Shown: positions 43,264 through 54,480 of the stretch, piece by piece
Numbering within the stretch: position 1 is the stretch's first letter
Layout of the letters: the number at the start of each line of letters is the position of its first letter
Origin: Sandaracinobacteroides hominis
GTDB lineage: Bacteria; Pseudomonadota; Alphaproteobacteria; Sphingomonadales; Sphingomonadaceae
Direction: 5' to 3'
Length of the DNA stretch: 64,000 nucleotides
Assembly (NCBI RefSeq): GCF_016464365.1
Contig: NZ_JADCUC010000002.1
Coordinates: 364,001 to 428,000 of the forward strand
Position numbers and translations under genes: made by a program
The notes under the pieces: model-generated
Databases searched by the model: none
Seen by the model: only the letters and a program-made list of their open reading frames with translations
What the model was told of the DNA's origin: nothing

Positions 43264-44040
43264 TCAGGCGGTGGTGGCGTAGCCGCCGTCTGCGGTGATG
43301 GTGGCGCCGCAGAGATAGCCGGACGCCTTCGAGCCGAGGAACAGGGCAACGCCTGCCATGTCCTCCGCCGTGCCCCAGCGGGCCATCGGCGTGACGGAGA
43401 GGCTTTCGTTGTTGATCTGGTCGGCGATGCCGGCGGTCATCTTCGAGGGGAAATAGCCCGGCGCGATGGCGTTCACGGCGATGTTCCGCCTGGCAAGGTT
43501 CTTCGCCATCATCCGCGTCATGTGCAGCACGCCGGCCTTCGAAGCCGCATAGCTGTAGGTCTCGATCGGCGAGACATGCTGACCGTCGATCGAGCCGATG
43601 TTGATGACGCGGGCATTGTCCTCGGCCGTTGCGGCGGCTTCCAGCTGCGGCAGCAGGCGCTGCGTCAGGAAGAAGACGGACTTCACATTGATGTCCATCA
43701 CCTTGTCCCAGCCGATCTCGGGGAAATCGTCGATGCTGGCCCCCCACGAAGCGCCGGCGTTGTTGAAGAGGATATGCACCTTGGGCGCGATCCTTGCGAC
43801 TTCGGCTGCAAAGCGGTCGATTTCGCTCATCTGGCTGAGGTCTGCCGGGATGGCCGTGGCAGCGCTGCCCAGCTTGGCGGCCAGGCCCTCGACATCGGAG
43901 GCCTTGCGGCTGGTGAGGATCACCTGCGCGCCGTTCTCGACATAGGCGCGGGCGATCATTTCGCCGATGCCGCGGCTGCCGCCGGTGATGACGACGGTCT
44001 TGCGGGCGACGGAGAAAAGGTCGGTGATCTTGACGGACAT
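43264..44040 (-). CDS. Short-chain dehydrogenase/reductase
   Basis: 258 aa from ATG 44040. Rossmann motif TGGSRGIGEMIA, NNAGASWG, catalytic Ser in NIGSIDGQ and Y-x3-K in YSYAASKAG, C-terminal GATITADGGYATTA: a classical SDR, NAD(P)-dependent. Substrate unknown. It lies 8 bp after the MFS gene, so carrier and reductase are co-expressed. The frame is open upstream but that part overlaps the MFS gene and has no SDR features. Confidence 0.93.
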   Translation of the reverse strand: MSVKITDLFSVARKTVVITGGSRGIGEMIARAYVENGAQVILTSRKASDVEGLAAKLGSAATAIPADLSQMSEIDRFAAEVARIAPKVHILFNNAGASWGASIDDFPEIGWDKVMDINVKSVFFLTQRLLPQLEAAATAEDNARVINIGSIDGQHVSPIETYSYAASKAGVLHMTRMMAKNLARRNIAVNAIAPGYFPSKMTAGIADQINNESLSVTPMARWGTAEDMAGVALFLGSKASGYLCGATITADGGYATTA

Positions 44041-44048
44041 AAGGCCTC

Positions 44049-45653
44049 TCAGATTGGCTCCCCGGCAGCTCGGGCACGCTGGATGCGCGTAGCCTCCGCC
44101 TTGGGCAGGTTGCGATAGACATAGAACATGCAAAGCAGCGGGATGGGCGCCAGCAGCACCGTGGCGATGAGGGCATGGCCCAGATCGCCCAGCAGCTCGG
44201 AAACCCGTCCCACAAGGAACGGCCCGAGACCGAGCCCGATCACCGTGGTGCCCAGGAAGAAGGCCGCAGTGGAGGCGCCGCGCATCCGTGGCAGCACCAG
44301 ATCCTGCGCGGTGGCGCCGGCGATGCCAACCCACAGCGCGCCAGCCAGCGACGCCATGAACGCCCAGACGAAGAACAGGGTGAGCGAACTGGTGGTGTAT
44401 TGCAGGATGATGAAGGGGATCGGCAGCAGGATGGTGAGGAAGCCGACGAGGATGCGTCCGCTGGGATTCACCTTGCGCCAGCGGTCGCCCAGGTGGCCGC
44501 CGAGGATGATCGAAAGGAAACCGGCAACGGCGGCCGGCCCGCCGAGGAACAGGCCGATCATTGCCTTGTCGGCGCCGAAGGTGCGGATCGCATAGGGCGT
44601 CGCCCAGAAGCCGTGCGCATAGCCCGACATCGAGACCAGGCCAAAGCCAAGCACCATGAACAGGAAGGTGGGAGTGCCCCAGATCAGCTCATAGGTGGGC
44701 CGGTCGCGGTGGCCCAGCGAGCGCGACCAGGAGAAGACCGCATAGCCGGCGAGGCCCAGCGCCAGCCACTGCGGCCAGTTGCCGGTGAAGTGCGACATGC
44801 CGGCGAAGAACAGGGCTGCCACCGCCAGACCGGCAAGATTAACCGCCAGCGCCACCTTGCCGTGCTGGGCAGCATGGATCAGCGTGAAGGGTGGCAGCAC
44901 GCTGAAAAGCTCCTGCGCGAACTTGCGGAAGGGCGTCGGCTCGGCCGGCATGACAATGCCTTCCGAAAGGCCGCGGATCGGCTCGCGCAGGGTGGAAACC
45001 CAGGCCGCCAGCAGCAGGCCCGGCAGGCCCACCGCCATGAACGCCGCCTGCCAGCCGACCAGACCCATCGGCCCGCCGTCGGGGAAGGCAAGGTTCCAGC
45101 GATCGACGATCAGGCCGCCGATGAACAGCGACAGGCCGCCGCCCAGATACAGGCCGGAAGAATAGATGGAGAGCGCCGTCGCGCGCTTTTCCTTGGGAAA
45201 ATAGTCGGAGAGGACGGAGTAGGCGACGGGCGAGGCCGAGGCCTCCCCAACGCCGACACCGATGCGGGCAAGCGCCAGCTGTGAGAAACTGGAAGCAAGG
45301 CCGGAAAGTGCCGTCATCGCCGACCAGAGCGTCAGCCCGACGGTGAGCAGGCGCATCCGGTGCCACATGTCGGCCAGCCGCCCCAGCGGGATGCCGAACA
45401 GCGCGTAGAAGACACCGAACACGGTGCCATAGAGGAAGCCGATTTCGGAATCGGTAATGCCGAGGTCGGCCTTTATGTCCTCGGCGAGGATCGACATGAT
45501 GTTCCGGTCGACGAAATTCATCACATAGACGAGGACGAGAACGCCCAGCACATACCATTTATACTTGCCGTCGACCTCCTGTTGGGCCGCAGCGCCCGGC
45601 GCCGTTTCAGCGCCTGGGCTCGCCTCAGCTGCGCCCAAATCCGATCTGTCCAT
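44049..45653 (-). CDS. MFS transporter (SPNS/Spinster-like)
   Basis: 534 aa from ATG 45653. Twelve membrane segments are readable; the first is VLGVLVLVYVMNFVDRNIMSIL, with the MFS motif A as GIPLGRLADMWHRM and YSVLSDYFPKEKRATALSIY. FVDRNIMSILAEDIKADLGITDSEIG is the usual start of Spns-like proteins of sphingomonads, which often lie beside degradation genes. Substrate unknown, perhaps an organic acid. It heads an MFS-SDR unit and diverges from the GST-like gene across about 158 bp. Confidence 0.92.
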   Translation of the reverse strand: MDRSDLGAAEASPGAETAPGAAAQQEVDGKYKWYVLGVLVLVYVMNFVDRNIMSILAEDIKADLGITDSEIGFLYGTVFGVFYALFGIPLGRLADMWHRMRLLTVGLTLWSAMTALSGLASSFSQLALARIGVGVGEASASPVAYSVLSDYFPKEKRATALSIYSSGLYLGGGLSLFIGGLIVDRWNLAFPDGGPMGLVGWQAAFMAVGLPGLLLAAWVSTLREPIRGLSEGIVMPAEPTPFRKFAQELFSVLPPFTLIHAAQHGKVALAVNLAGLAVAALFFAGMSHFTGNWPQWLALGLAGYAVFSWSRSLGHRDRPTYELIWGTPTFLFMVLGFGLVSMSGYAHGFWATPYAIRTFGADKAMIGLFLGGPAAVAGFLSIILGGHLGDRWRKVNPSGRILVGFLTILLPIPFIILQYTTSSLTLFFVWAFMASLAGALWVGIAGATAQDLVLPRMRGASTAAFFLGTTVIGLGLGPFLVGRVSELLGDLGHALIATVLLAPIPLLCMFYVYRNLPKAEATRIQRARAAGEPI

Positions 45654-45811
45654 CCCCGCTCCCGCCTTTAGATCTCCCGGGCCGGGCCTAGCAGGCATGT
45701 GGCCCGAGCGAAACGGCTTTCTCCCGCCATATTTGAAGAGGGTGTGGCATCGCGGCGCCTCGCTTTGCGGCATGGCAAAGGCCTGATATGCTTGGGACCG
45801 GAGGTATCTCC

Positions 45812-46606
45812 ATGCCATTGACCGGGGGCGGCAAAGACGAAGGCGTCACCTTGATCGGCCCGCCGATGGCGCCGCCGGTGGAGCTGCTGCGCTGGCTGAT
45901 GCAGGTGCACTGCCTGCCGCATCGGTTCGAGCCGCGCGCCGCCGGCCTGCATGCACCGCTGCAGAAGAAGCTGGGGCTGCCGATCGAACTTCCGCTGCTG
46001 TTGACGCCGGAGGGGCCGATAGGCGGCCTGCGCCCGGCCATCGGCTGGGTGGAGGGGCAGCTGAAGCAGGCGGGAGCCAGCCTCTATACCGGAGAGGCCG
46101 AGCGGGAATGGGCCGAAGCGCTGACAACCGAGCTGTTCCCGGCCGCTGTCCAGCTTTTCTACGCCTATATGCTGAAGAGCCCGCTGGCGATCATCCCGCC
46201 TTCTTTGGCCGGGGTGCCGTTGGGCGATCGGCTGGCGGTGACGCTGGGCTTTCCGCTGTGGCGGGCAGCGTTGCGGCGCGGGCTGAAGCTGGAAACCTTC
46301 CGCCCCGAACTTGCCGAAGCGGTGATCCGGCACCAGTTCGATCGGGTGGCGAGCGAATTGGGCGGCAAGAACTGGCTCTGCGGGAAACGCGCCTGTTTCC
46401 GCGACCTGCTGTTCGCCGTGCTCGCAAGCCCGGTGATCCTGCCACCCGGACATCCGGCGACGCTGCCGGCGATGGACTCCCTGCCCAGGGCGTTCCGGAC
46501 ACGGGTGGAATCGTTCCGCGCGCATCCCGCCGGGCAGCATGCGCTGAAGGTCTATGCGACGCGCGGGCAGGCCGATTGCCCCAAGGCGGAAACAATGACG
46601 GCCTGA
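45812..46606 (+). CDS. Glutathione S-transferase-like protein
   Basis: 264 aa from ATG 45812, with GGAGG 8 nt upstream. The N-terminal stretch VTLIGPPMAPPVELLRWLMQVHCL resembles the first beta-alpha unit of a thioredoxin-like GST domain. The C-terminal half is helical (RPELAEAVIRHQFDRVASELGG, CFRDLLFAVLASPVILPP). Cys/Ser at the usual active position is not evident, so catalysis is uncertain. It could be a divergent GST or a structural relative. glnD follows closely. Confidence 0.6.
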   Translation: MPLTGGGKDEGVTLIGPPMAPPVELLRWLMQVHCLPHRFEPRAAGLHAPLQKKLGLPIELPLLLTPEGPIGGLRPAIGWVEGQLKQAGASLYTGEAEREWAEALTTELFPAAVQLFYAYMLKSPLAIIPPSLAGVPLGDRLAVTLGFPLWRAALRRGLKLETFRPELAEAVIRHQFDRVASELGGKNWLCGKRACFRDLLFAVLASPVILPPGHPATLPAMDSLPRAFRTRVESFRAHPAGQHALKVYATRGQADCPKAETMTA

Positions 46607-46645
46607 CCGCTGTTGCAACGCCCGCCGCCGCGCTATGTCGGCTGC

Positions 46646-49408
46646 ATGACCGCGCTTTACGACCATGTGCCCAACCGGCGGGCAATCATTGACCGCAGGC
46701 AGCTGGCCGACGTGCTGGACAAGGCCGTGACGGCTGCACCCGCCGAGGGGCGCCGGCAGGTGGTCGCTTCGGTGCTGAAGGAAGCGCTGGACGCAGGCCG
46801 CGCCGAAATCCACCGGCGCATCCTTGTCACCCCCGGGCGCGGACTGGAGCTGGCAAGCGCGCAAAGCTTCCTGACCGACCAGATCCTGCGCCTCGCCTAT
46901 GATGCGACCACGACGCACCTCTATGGCATGGTGAACCCCTCCACGGCCCAGCGCATCTGCATGGTGGCGGTCGGCGGCTATGGGCGGGCGGAAATGGCGC
47001 CCTATTCCGACGTCGACCTGATGTTCCTCTCGCCGCTCCGCAACACGGCCTGGGTGGAGCAGGTGGTGGAAGCGATCCTCTATATCCTGTGGGATCTGGG
47101 GCTGAAGGTGGGGCACAGCACCCGCACCATCGACGACATGATCCGCATGGCGAAAAGCGACCTCAGCGTGAAGACGGCGCTGCTGGAAGCGCGCTACCTG
47201 TGGGGCGATCAGGAACTGTACGACGAGGCGTCGCGCCGCTTCCAGCGCGAGATCGTGGCCGGGCAGGCGCGCGAATATGTGATCGCCAAGCTGGCCGAGC
47301 GCGACGACCGCCACCGCCGCATGGGCGACAGCCGCTATATGGTCGAGCCCAACATCAAGGACGGCAAGGGGGGCCTGCGCGATCTGCAGACGCTGTTCTG
47401 GATCGGCAAGTTCAGCATGCAGGTGCAGACGGCGGCCGAGCTGGTCGACAAGGGGCTGTTCTCCGCGGAGGAATATCGCCAGTTCCAGCGCGCGCAGAAC
47501 CATCTCTGGGCCGTCCGCATCAATTTGCACGACCTCGCCGGCCGCGCCGAGGAGCGGCTGACCTTCGACATGCAGCGCGACCTTGCCGCCCGGATGAACT
47601 ATGCTGATCGCCCCGGCATGTCGGCGGTGGAGCGCTTCATGCGCCACTATTTCCTGACGGCCCGCACGGTTGGCAGCCTGACGGCGCTGTTCCTGGCGCA
47701 TCTGGAGGAGAAACACTCCCGCAGCGCCTGGGTGCCGCGCATCACCCGCCGGCCGCAGCGGCTGAACGGCTTCCGGCTGGTGCGCGGCAAGATCGAGGCG
47801 CCAAGTGACACCTTCTTTGCCGAGGATCCGGTGCGGCTGATCGAGCTGTTCCAGATCGCCGATACGCAGGGCCTGGAAATCCACCCGATGACCATGCGGC
47901 AGGCCTCGCGCGACGAGGCGCTGATAACCGAGAAGGTGCGGCAGGATCCGCGCGCCAACGCGCTGTTCCTGGATGTCCTCACCAGCCGCCGCGATCCGGA
48001 AACGGTGTTGCGCTGGATGAACGAGGCCGGCGTGTTCGGCCGTTTCGTGCCGGACTTCGGCCGCGTCGTGGCAAAGATGCAGTTCGACATGTATCACCAT
48101 TATACGGTGGACGAGCACAGCATTCGCGCCATCGGCCTGCTGTCGCGGATCGAAAAGGGCGAGCTTAAGGAGGATCACCCGCTTTCCACCGCGGTGATCC
48201 GGCAGATCGTCTCGCGCCGGGTGCTCTATGTCGCGGTGCTGCTGCACGATATCGCCAAGGGTCGCGGCGGCGACCACAGCATCCTGGGCGCCGAGGTGGC
48301 GCAGAAGCTCTGCCCGCGCTTCGGCCTTTCCCCGGCAGAAACCGATACGGTCGCCTGGCTGGTACGTCAGCACCTGCTGATGTCGGCCACCGCCTTCAAG
48401 CGCGACCTGTCCGACTTCAAGACCATCCTCGACTTCGTGGAAGTTGTCGCCTCGGTAGAACGGCTGCGGCTGCTGCTGGTGCTGACGGTGGTGGACATCC
48501 GAGCCGTTGGGCCGGGCATCTGGAACGGCTGGAAAGCGCAGCTGCTGACCACTCTGTACGACAATGCCGAGGAAGTGCTTCGGCTGGGCCACAAGCAGAG
48601 CGGGCGGCAGGAACGTATCGAGACGCGGCAGCAGCGCCTGAAAGAGGTGATGGGCTGGAGCGCGCCGGGCTTCGAAGCCTATGCCAGCCGCTTTGCCGAC
48701 AGCTACTGGCTGGCCGAACCTGCCGATGTGCTCGCCTCCAACATGGCGCTGGTGGTCGACGCCGATCTCGCCGGTCGGCAATTCACCGTGCGCTCGCATC
48801 CGGATGCGGCGGGGGCCACGCTGGTTTCTGTCTATGCGGCAGACCATCCGGGGCTGTTCTACCGCATCGCCGGGGGCATCGCGCTGGGCGGTGCCACCAT
48901 CGTCGACGCCCGCATCCACACTACCAGGGACGGCATGGCGCTCGACAATCTCACCATCCAGGATCCACTGGGCGGGCCGTTCGACGAGACGAGCCGGCTG
49001 GAACGGATGGAGCGCTCGATCGAGGATGCGCTGGCGGGCCGCGTCAAGCTGGCCGACCGGTTGGTGGCAAAGCCGTTACCGCGCCGCCGACAGGAGCATT
49101 TCAAGGTTGTGCCGCAGGTGTTCATCGACAATGCGGCGTCAAACCGCTTCACCGTCGTCGAGGTGAACGCGCTGGATCGTCCGGCGCTGCTCTATGCGCT
49201 CACCTATGCGCTCTATGGCGCCAAGGTGACGATCCATTCCGCCCATGTCGCGACCTATGGCGAGCGGGCGGTGGATACTTTCTATCTTACCGATCTGACA
49301 GGCGAGAAGATCGACAGCCCCTCGCGGCTGAAGGCGCTGGAAAAGCGGCTGCTGGAGGTGGCGTCCGCGCCGGGACAGCGGGTGCCTGACGTGGCTGCGG
49401 CGGAGTAG
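46646..49408 (+). CDS. glnD: [Protein-PII] uridylyltransferase / UMP-removing enzyme
   Basis: 920 aa from ATG 46646 (TTG 46613 is an in-frame alternative). Domain order as in GlnD: nucleotidyltransferase with GGYGRAEMAPYSDVDL (110-125), a GlnD PII-uridylylase helical part, an HD hydrolase domain (LLHDIAKGRGGDHS), and two C-terminal ACT domains (VSVYAADHPGLFYRIAGGIA and VVEVNALDRPALLYALTYAL). It uridylylates and de-uridylylates PII in response to glutamine and so sets nitrogen assimilation. It starts 39 bp after the GST-like gene and is followed by a strong terminator. Confidence 0.96.
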   Translation: MTALYDHVPNRRAIIDRRQLADVLDKAVTAAPAEGRRQVVASVLKEALDAGRAEIHRRILVTPGRGLELASAQSFLTDQILRLAYDATTTHLYGMVNPSTAQRICMVAVGGYGRAEMAPYSDVDLMFLSPLRNTAWVEQVVEAILYILWDLGLKVGHSTRTIDDMIRMAKSDLSVKTALLEARYLWGDQELYDEASRRFQREIVAGQAREYVIAKLAERDDRHRRMGDSRYMVEPNIKDGKGGLRDLQTLFWIGKFSMQVQTAAELVDKGLFSAEEYRQFQRAQNHLWAVRINLHDLAGRAEERLTFDMQRDLAARMNYADRPGMSAVERFMRHYFLTARTVGSLTALFLAHLEEKHSRSAWVPRITRRPQRLNGFRLVRGKIEAPSDTFFAEDPVRLIELFQIADTQGLEIHPMTMRQASRDEALITEKVRQDPRANALFLDVLTSRRDPETVLRWMNEAGVFGRFVPDFGRVVAKMQFDMYHHYTVDEHSIRAIGLLSRIEKGELKEDHPLSTAVIRQIVSRRVLYVAVLLHDIAKGRGGDHSILGAEVAQKLCPRFGLSPAETDTVAWLVRQHLLMSATAFKRDLSDFKTILDFVEVVASVERLRLLLVLTVVDIRAVGPGIWNGWKAQLLTTLYDNAEEVLRLGHKQSGRQERIETRQQRLKEVMGWSAPGFEAYASRFADSYWLAEPADVLASNMALVVDADLAGRQFTVRSHPDAAGATLVSVYAADHPGLFYRIAGGIALGGATIVDARIHTTRDGMALDNLTIQDPLGGPFDETSRLERMERSIEDALAGRVKLADRLVAKPLPRRRQEHFKVVPQVFIDNAASNRFTVVEVNALDRPALLYALTYALYGAKVTIHSAHVATYGERAVDTFYLTDLTGEKIDSPSRLKALEKRLLEVASAPGQRVPDVAAAE

Positions 49409-49487
49409 GGGGCGGATTTGCGAATTGGTGCGGGGGCGGGATGAACCCGCCCTCTCCGAACGGTTTTCAGGAAGGCGGAACGAAAAA

Positions 49488-49506
49488 GGGCGGGCAAAGC
49501 CCGCCC
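49488..49506 (+). terminator. Terminator after glnD
   Basis: gggcgggc (49488-49495) pairs with gcccgccc (49499-49506), 3-nt loop, preceded by an A-run. It faces both glnD and the opposing porin-like gene. A-run and stem favour the minus-strand direction too. Confidence 0.75.
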
Positions 49507-49567
49507 TCCGTCGGACTGGCCGGGGATAGATATCCCCGGCTCAGCCGGCCGTGGTTCACGGCGAGTC

Positions 49568-49596
49568 TGTGAGTTTGCGCTTCGCGCAAACTCACA
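49568..49596 (-). terminator. 13-bp hairpin just after the beta-barrel gene
   Basis: tgtgagtttgcgc (49568-49580) pairs perfectly with 49584-49596 around a ttc loop. It lies 6 bp beyond the stop of the outer-membrane barrel gene (minus strand), so it is the natural terminator or a 3' stabiliser of that message. Confidence 0.8.
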
Positions 49597-49602
49597 GCCA
49601 CC

Positions 49603-50250
49603 TCAGAACCGGTAGTTCACGCCCGCCATGATGCGGTTGCGGTTCACGCGGGCCGAGGCGCCATCGCTGAGGTCGTCGTTACCGAAGCTGTTGAACTTGG
49701 TGTAGCGATACTCGACGCGGGCCGACACATTGTCGGTCAGCATCTGCTCGACACCGGCTCCCAGCGACCAGCCGTCCCGGTTGGTGCTGGCGCGCTCGGT
49801 GACGCCGGCATCGGTCGAGGCCAGCGTGAAGCGGCCGTTTTCCCAGCCGCCCTTGGCGTAGATCAACGTCTTCGGGGTGGCGAGAACGCCGGCGCGGGCC
49901 AGCAGGCCGAACGAACGGCCGCCATCGAACGAAACCGATTGACCCGGGCCGACGGCCCAGCGCAGCTTGTCGGTGTCGCCCGTCAGGAACGCTTCGGCAC
50001 CCACGACGAAACTTTCGCCGACCTTGAAGTCATATCCGAGCTGCGCGCCATAGGCGAAGCCCGAAGAGGTTTCGCGGCCAGTGGTCGTGCTTTCGGAATC
50101 GCGAACAGTGGCGCGCACCTTGTCCTGCTGCCAGCCGCCCTGCACGCCCACATAGGGGCCACTGAACGGCTCGGCGGCGAAGGCTTGCGAGCCAGCGGCC
50201 AGTGCCGCAGCGGCGAACGCCGCGCGGGCAATATTCATGTTGAACGCCAT
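49603..50250 (-). CDS. Outer-membrane beta-barrel protein (OmpA/OmpW-like porin family)
   Basis: 215 aa. Signal peptide ARAAFAAAALAAGSQAFA, then GPYVGVQGGWQQDKV, alternating strand patterns and a C-terminal NRNRIMAGVNYRF with terminal Phe, the BAM signal. It fits the small eight-stranded outer-membrane proteins with beta-barrel (OMP_b-brl). Role probably surface structure or adhesion; unknown. It has its own long leader (about 265 bp to the EF-hand stop) and a strong 3' hairpin, so probably a well-expressed single gene. Confidence 0.9.
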   Translation of the reverse strand: MAFNMNIARAAFAAAALAAGSQAFAAEPFSGPYVGVQGGWQQDKVRATVRDSESTTTGRETSSGFAYGAQLGYDFKVGESFVVGAEAFLTGDTDKLRWAVGPGQSVSFDGGRSFGLLARAGVLATPKTLIYAKGGWENGRFTLASTDAGVTERASTNRDGWSLGAGVEQMLTDNVSARVEYRYTKFNSFGNDDLSDGASARVNRNRIMAGVNYRF

Positions 50251-50515
50251 GAGAAACCTTTCCTGTTTGTCTTCTTTTCATAGTCCGGCCGAGAGGGATG
50301 CCGGAACAGCGGCTAAAGAGACCCAGCGCATTTAAGGCTGGCTGAACTTCCTGTTGCCTGACGTTAATGTAGGAAGAGTTGCGCTGATTCAAAGGCATGG
50401 CTGCCATGTGCTGCCGTTTGCACGGCGCCGATTTTGGCGATTGTCTGTGGCTCTCCGGCCACACAATCTAACCGAATTGGAAGCTATTCCCGGTTTGCGG
50501 CGACTTTGGCCAAAT

Positions 50516-51016
50516 CTAGTCGTCCGATGCCGCCGCCGTCTGCGTTGGGCTGCAGGCGCATTTTTCCGCGGATGCCGTCTGAATCTTTTTCACTTTTGGT
50601 GCCGTGGTGGCAAATTCGGCCGCCAGCAGGAGACCATCGCCGTTCGCATCTGCCTTCCGGAACTTCTCGATTCCACTGGCAGCATATTCCTCAAAGCTCA
50701 GCTTGCCGTCGCCGTTCAGGTCCAGCTTGTCGAAGTTGCGCCGCCGCTGGGTGAGATATTCCGCCTGGGTGATGCGGCCGTCGTCGTCGCGGTCCGCACG
50801 GGCGAAGCGCTGTTCCTCACGGGTTTTGGGGCGGGTCGGCTCGGGCGCCACCAGCTCAGGCTCGCTCTCCTCCGCCGGCGCGGCCGCTTCTGCGACCGGG
50901 ATGCGGCCAGCCTCTGCCCGCTGCACATCGGCGCTGAACCAGAGCGCGACACCGCCGGCGGCAAGCAGTCCTGCGCTGGAAAGGGCAGCCAGGCGGCCAA
51001 ACAGTTTCCGGTCCAT
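50516..51016 (-). CDS. Secreted/periplasmic EF-hand protein
   Basis: 166 aa. N-terminal membrane or signal segment LAALSSAGLLAAGGVALWFS, an acidic Pro-rich linker, then three EF-hand loops: DRDDDGRITQAEY, DLNGDGKLSFEEY and DANGDGLLLAAEF. Calcium binding is likely; function unknown. The C-terminus has the pair CAC. The 265 bp between this gene and the barrel gene hold the promoter of the latter and nothing else I can identify. Confidence 0.88.
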   Translation of the reverse strand: MDRKLFGRLAALSSAGLLAAGGVALWFSADVQRAEAGRIPVAEAAAPAEESEPELVAPEPTRPKTREEQRFARADRDDDGRITQAEYLTQRRRNFDKLDLNGDGKLSFEEYAASGIEKFRKADANGDGLLLAAEFATTAPKVKKIQTASAEKCACSPTQTAAASDD

Positions 51017-51109
51017 TCAGCGCAACCCATACCGCCGGGGCGCGCACCCTGTTGCGCCCGTGTTGCGACCCTGGTTTCAGGCCTAACATGCAGCCTGCTC
51101 GGCAGGCAA

Positions 51110-51811
51110 TCAGCCTTTCAGCGCAGCGAGCGCCATTTTCCACTGCCGGCCGGGCGAGGCGGGTGCTGCCAGCGGCTCGCCCTGCTCCAGCCGCGCCCAA
51201 TCGTCGGCCGCCACGCGGTCCAGCGCGCGCAGCGCGGGCGGAAGCGAACCCTGCGGCGCCGAAGGAAATGGCGGCGGATTGAGCGGCTGCAACCGCACCT
51301 CCGCACTGCCCCAGCCGCCGCGCCGCAGCTTCACCAGCGCCCAGCGCGTGCCGGCGGCATTGGCAGCCGCCGCCTCCGCATTGGTGATCGGGCGGCCGAG
51401 GATCGCGGTGAACATCGCCCGAAACAAGGGCGCGCCCCGCGCCGCGGCCATCGAAAGCGCATCCAGCCGGCCTTCGGTAAGAAGCGGCAAGAAGCCTTCC
51501 TCGATCGCGCTCAGCGCCACCAGATCGACCGCCCGGGCACGCGCATCGTGGCGCAGCGCCCGCAGCAACGGCTGCGGCGGCGCAAGCTTGCCGGCCCCCA
51601 GAAGCTCCAGCTGCTCCCGCCACCAGGCAAGGCGGATTTCCGCCAGCATCGGCTCGCGCGCCTCGGCGACAATCTTCTGTTGCTCCAGATCATAGGCGTG
51701 GAGCGCGAGCAGGGCAGGGCGGGCATCGGCCGGCGCCCACAGCGTGGCGAGCCACCGCTCGCGATCGCGGGATTTCAAATCGGCAAGGAGGGAATCGTCA
51801 AGCATCGGCAA
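51110..51811 (-). CDS. Squalene/phytoene synthase-family protein
   Basis: 233 aa. The family start RDRERWLATLWAPADARPALLALHAYDLE is followed by EPMLAEIRLAWWREQLELL, as in the NDUFAF6/HpnC-type branch. The two DXXXD prenyl-diphosphate motifs are not clear, so activity as a synthase is doubtful; NDUFAF6-like proteins assist complex I assembly. Length is short for a true phytoene synthase. It is on the same strand as and just downstream of the EF-hand gene's opposite end; regulation unknown. Confidence 0.8.
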   Translation of the reverse strand: MPMLDDSLLADLKSRDRERWLATLWAPADARPALLALHAYDLEQQKIVAEAREPMLAEIRLAWWREQLELLGAGKLAPPQPLLRALRHDARARAVDLVALSAIEEGFLPLLTEGRLDALSMAAARGAPLFRAMFTAILGRPITNAEAAAANAAGTRWALVKLRRGGWGSAEVRLQPLNPPPFPSAPQGSLPPALRALDRVAADDWARLEQGEPLAAPASPGRQWKMALAALKG

Positions 51812-51902
51812 GCGGCATGGCCCGCCTGACAGCCGAATTCAACGACTGACGGTTGGGTGGGGGGCGTCGCTACGGATCTGGACGCCGCTCGCCGGCTCGA
51901 CG

Positions 51903-53582
<1,680 letters not shown>

Positions 53583-53658
53583 GGTGGTCCTCAAGATTGG
53601 GTTGGAAGGGCTGGACAGGGGAAGTCGCCGAGGCCCTTAGCGCATCGGTGGGCGGGGT

Positions 53659-54362
53659 TCAAACGGGCTGGATGGCAACCCTGGGCTTTGGCCCGCGCCG
53701 CTGCGCAGCCAGCGGGCGGCCTGCCTGCTGCTCCATTTCGGATATCCAGTGTTCCGGGCCCAGCGGACGGCCGGTGCGGAGGCGGGATTCGATGGCATCT
53801 GCAACCGCTTCGCCGCTCTCCTTCAGGTCGGTGGCCTCCCAGCCATGCTTCAGCATCGAACGCCAGTTGCGCAGCAGGAGAGGCAGGACGTCGATGTCGG
53901 TGAGCGGATCATCCTTCACACGCGCGCCTTGCACATGGCTTCTGGCGCTGGACCAGCGCCAGTCCTCGGCGCGCTCCACCATGCCGGCCGCGACGGGATT
54001 ATTCTCCACATAGCGGATGGCGGCCTGCAGGTAGGCGCCGCTTATCGGATAGCTGGCAAAGCGGGATTGGAACAGGTGCCCGCGCCACCCTTCGGGGAAG
54101 TTGATGTGGCGCGTGTAGCGCCTGTGCGGTTCCGCAAGTGCGGCGCGCAGCCCATGCGCGTTTCGGGCAGCAGGATCAGATGGACATGATTGTCCATCAG
54201 GCACCAGGCGAGGCAGGCAACCTCAGCCTCTGCACAGGATTGCGTGAGCAGTTCAAGGTAGAGGGCGCGATCCGCATCCGAGAAGAACACGGGGAGCCGA
54301 CGGTTGCCGCGCTGGGTGATATGATGCGGAACGCCGGGGAGGACGACACGGGCGAGTATGGC
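53659..54362 (-). pseudogene. REP-associated tyrosine transposase (RAYT), frameshifted and without start
   Basis: The N-terminal part (to about 54160) reads LARVVLPGVPHHITQRGNRR, then CLMDNHVHLILLPET with the HVH metal motif. The C-terminal part is in another frame: NAHGLRAALAEPHRRYT, GHLFQSRFASYP, catalytic-Tyr region GAYLQAAIRYVENNPV and WRWSSARSH. Together they make a full Y1_Tnp/RAYT protein, but one base is lost or gained near 54160. No ATG or GTG precedes the first conserved residues in frame. The gene is dead by two lesions. A RAYT-type motif lies upstream. Confidence 0.88.
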
Positions 54363-54400
54363 AATATGGCGTGTATGGTGCAGGGGAGATGCTTTGTCTA

Positions 54401-54420
54401 ATTAGTATACTGTCCCCGGA
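54401..54420 (-). repeat. RAYT-associated upstream motif
   Basis: On the minus strand tccggggacagtatactaat, about 45-60 bp before the transposase relic. It is of the type that accompanies RAYT genes and is likely a recognition site or promoter (tatact as -10). Confidence 0.55.
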
Positions 54421-54480
54421 ATTCAAACCCGAACATGTTGCCGTTGGCCATGTGTTCGCCCCTTCTCTCAAAAAATTTTG

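Noticed and set aside
45668-48919. A minus-strand open frame of over 1000 codons opposite glnD
   Set aside because: It is the complement of a GC-rich coding gene; composition is His/Arg/Gln-rich with no domain, and glnD on the plus strand has all family motifs.
54398-54451. A 17-codon minus-strand ORF with a good ribosome site, ending in the RAYT motif
   Set aside because: Its last codons are only the translated RAYT motif; no independent sign of a gene, probably a cut-off N-terminus.
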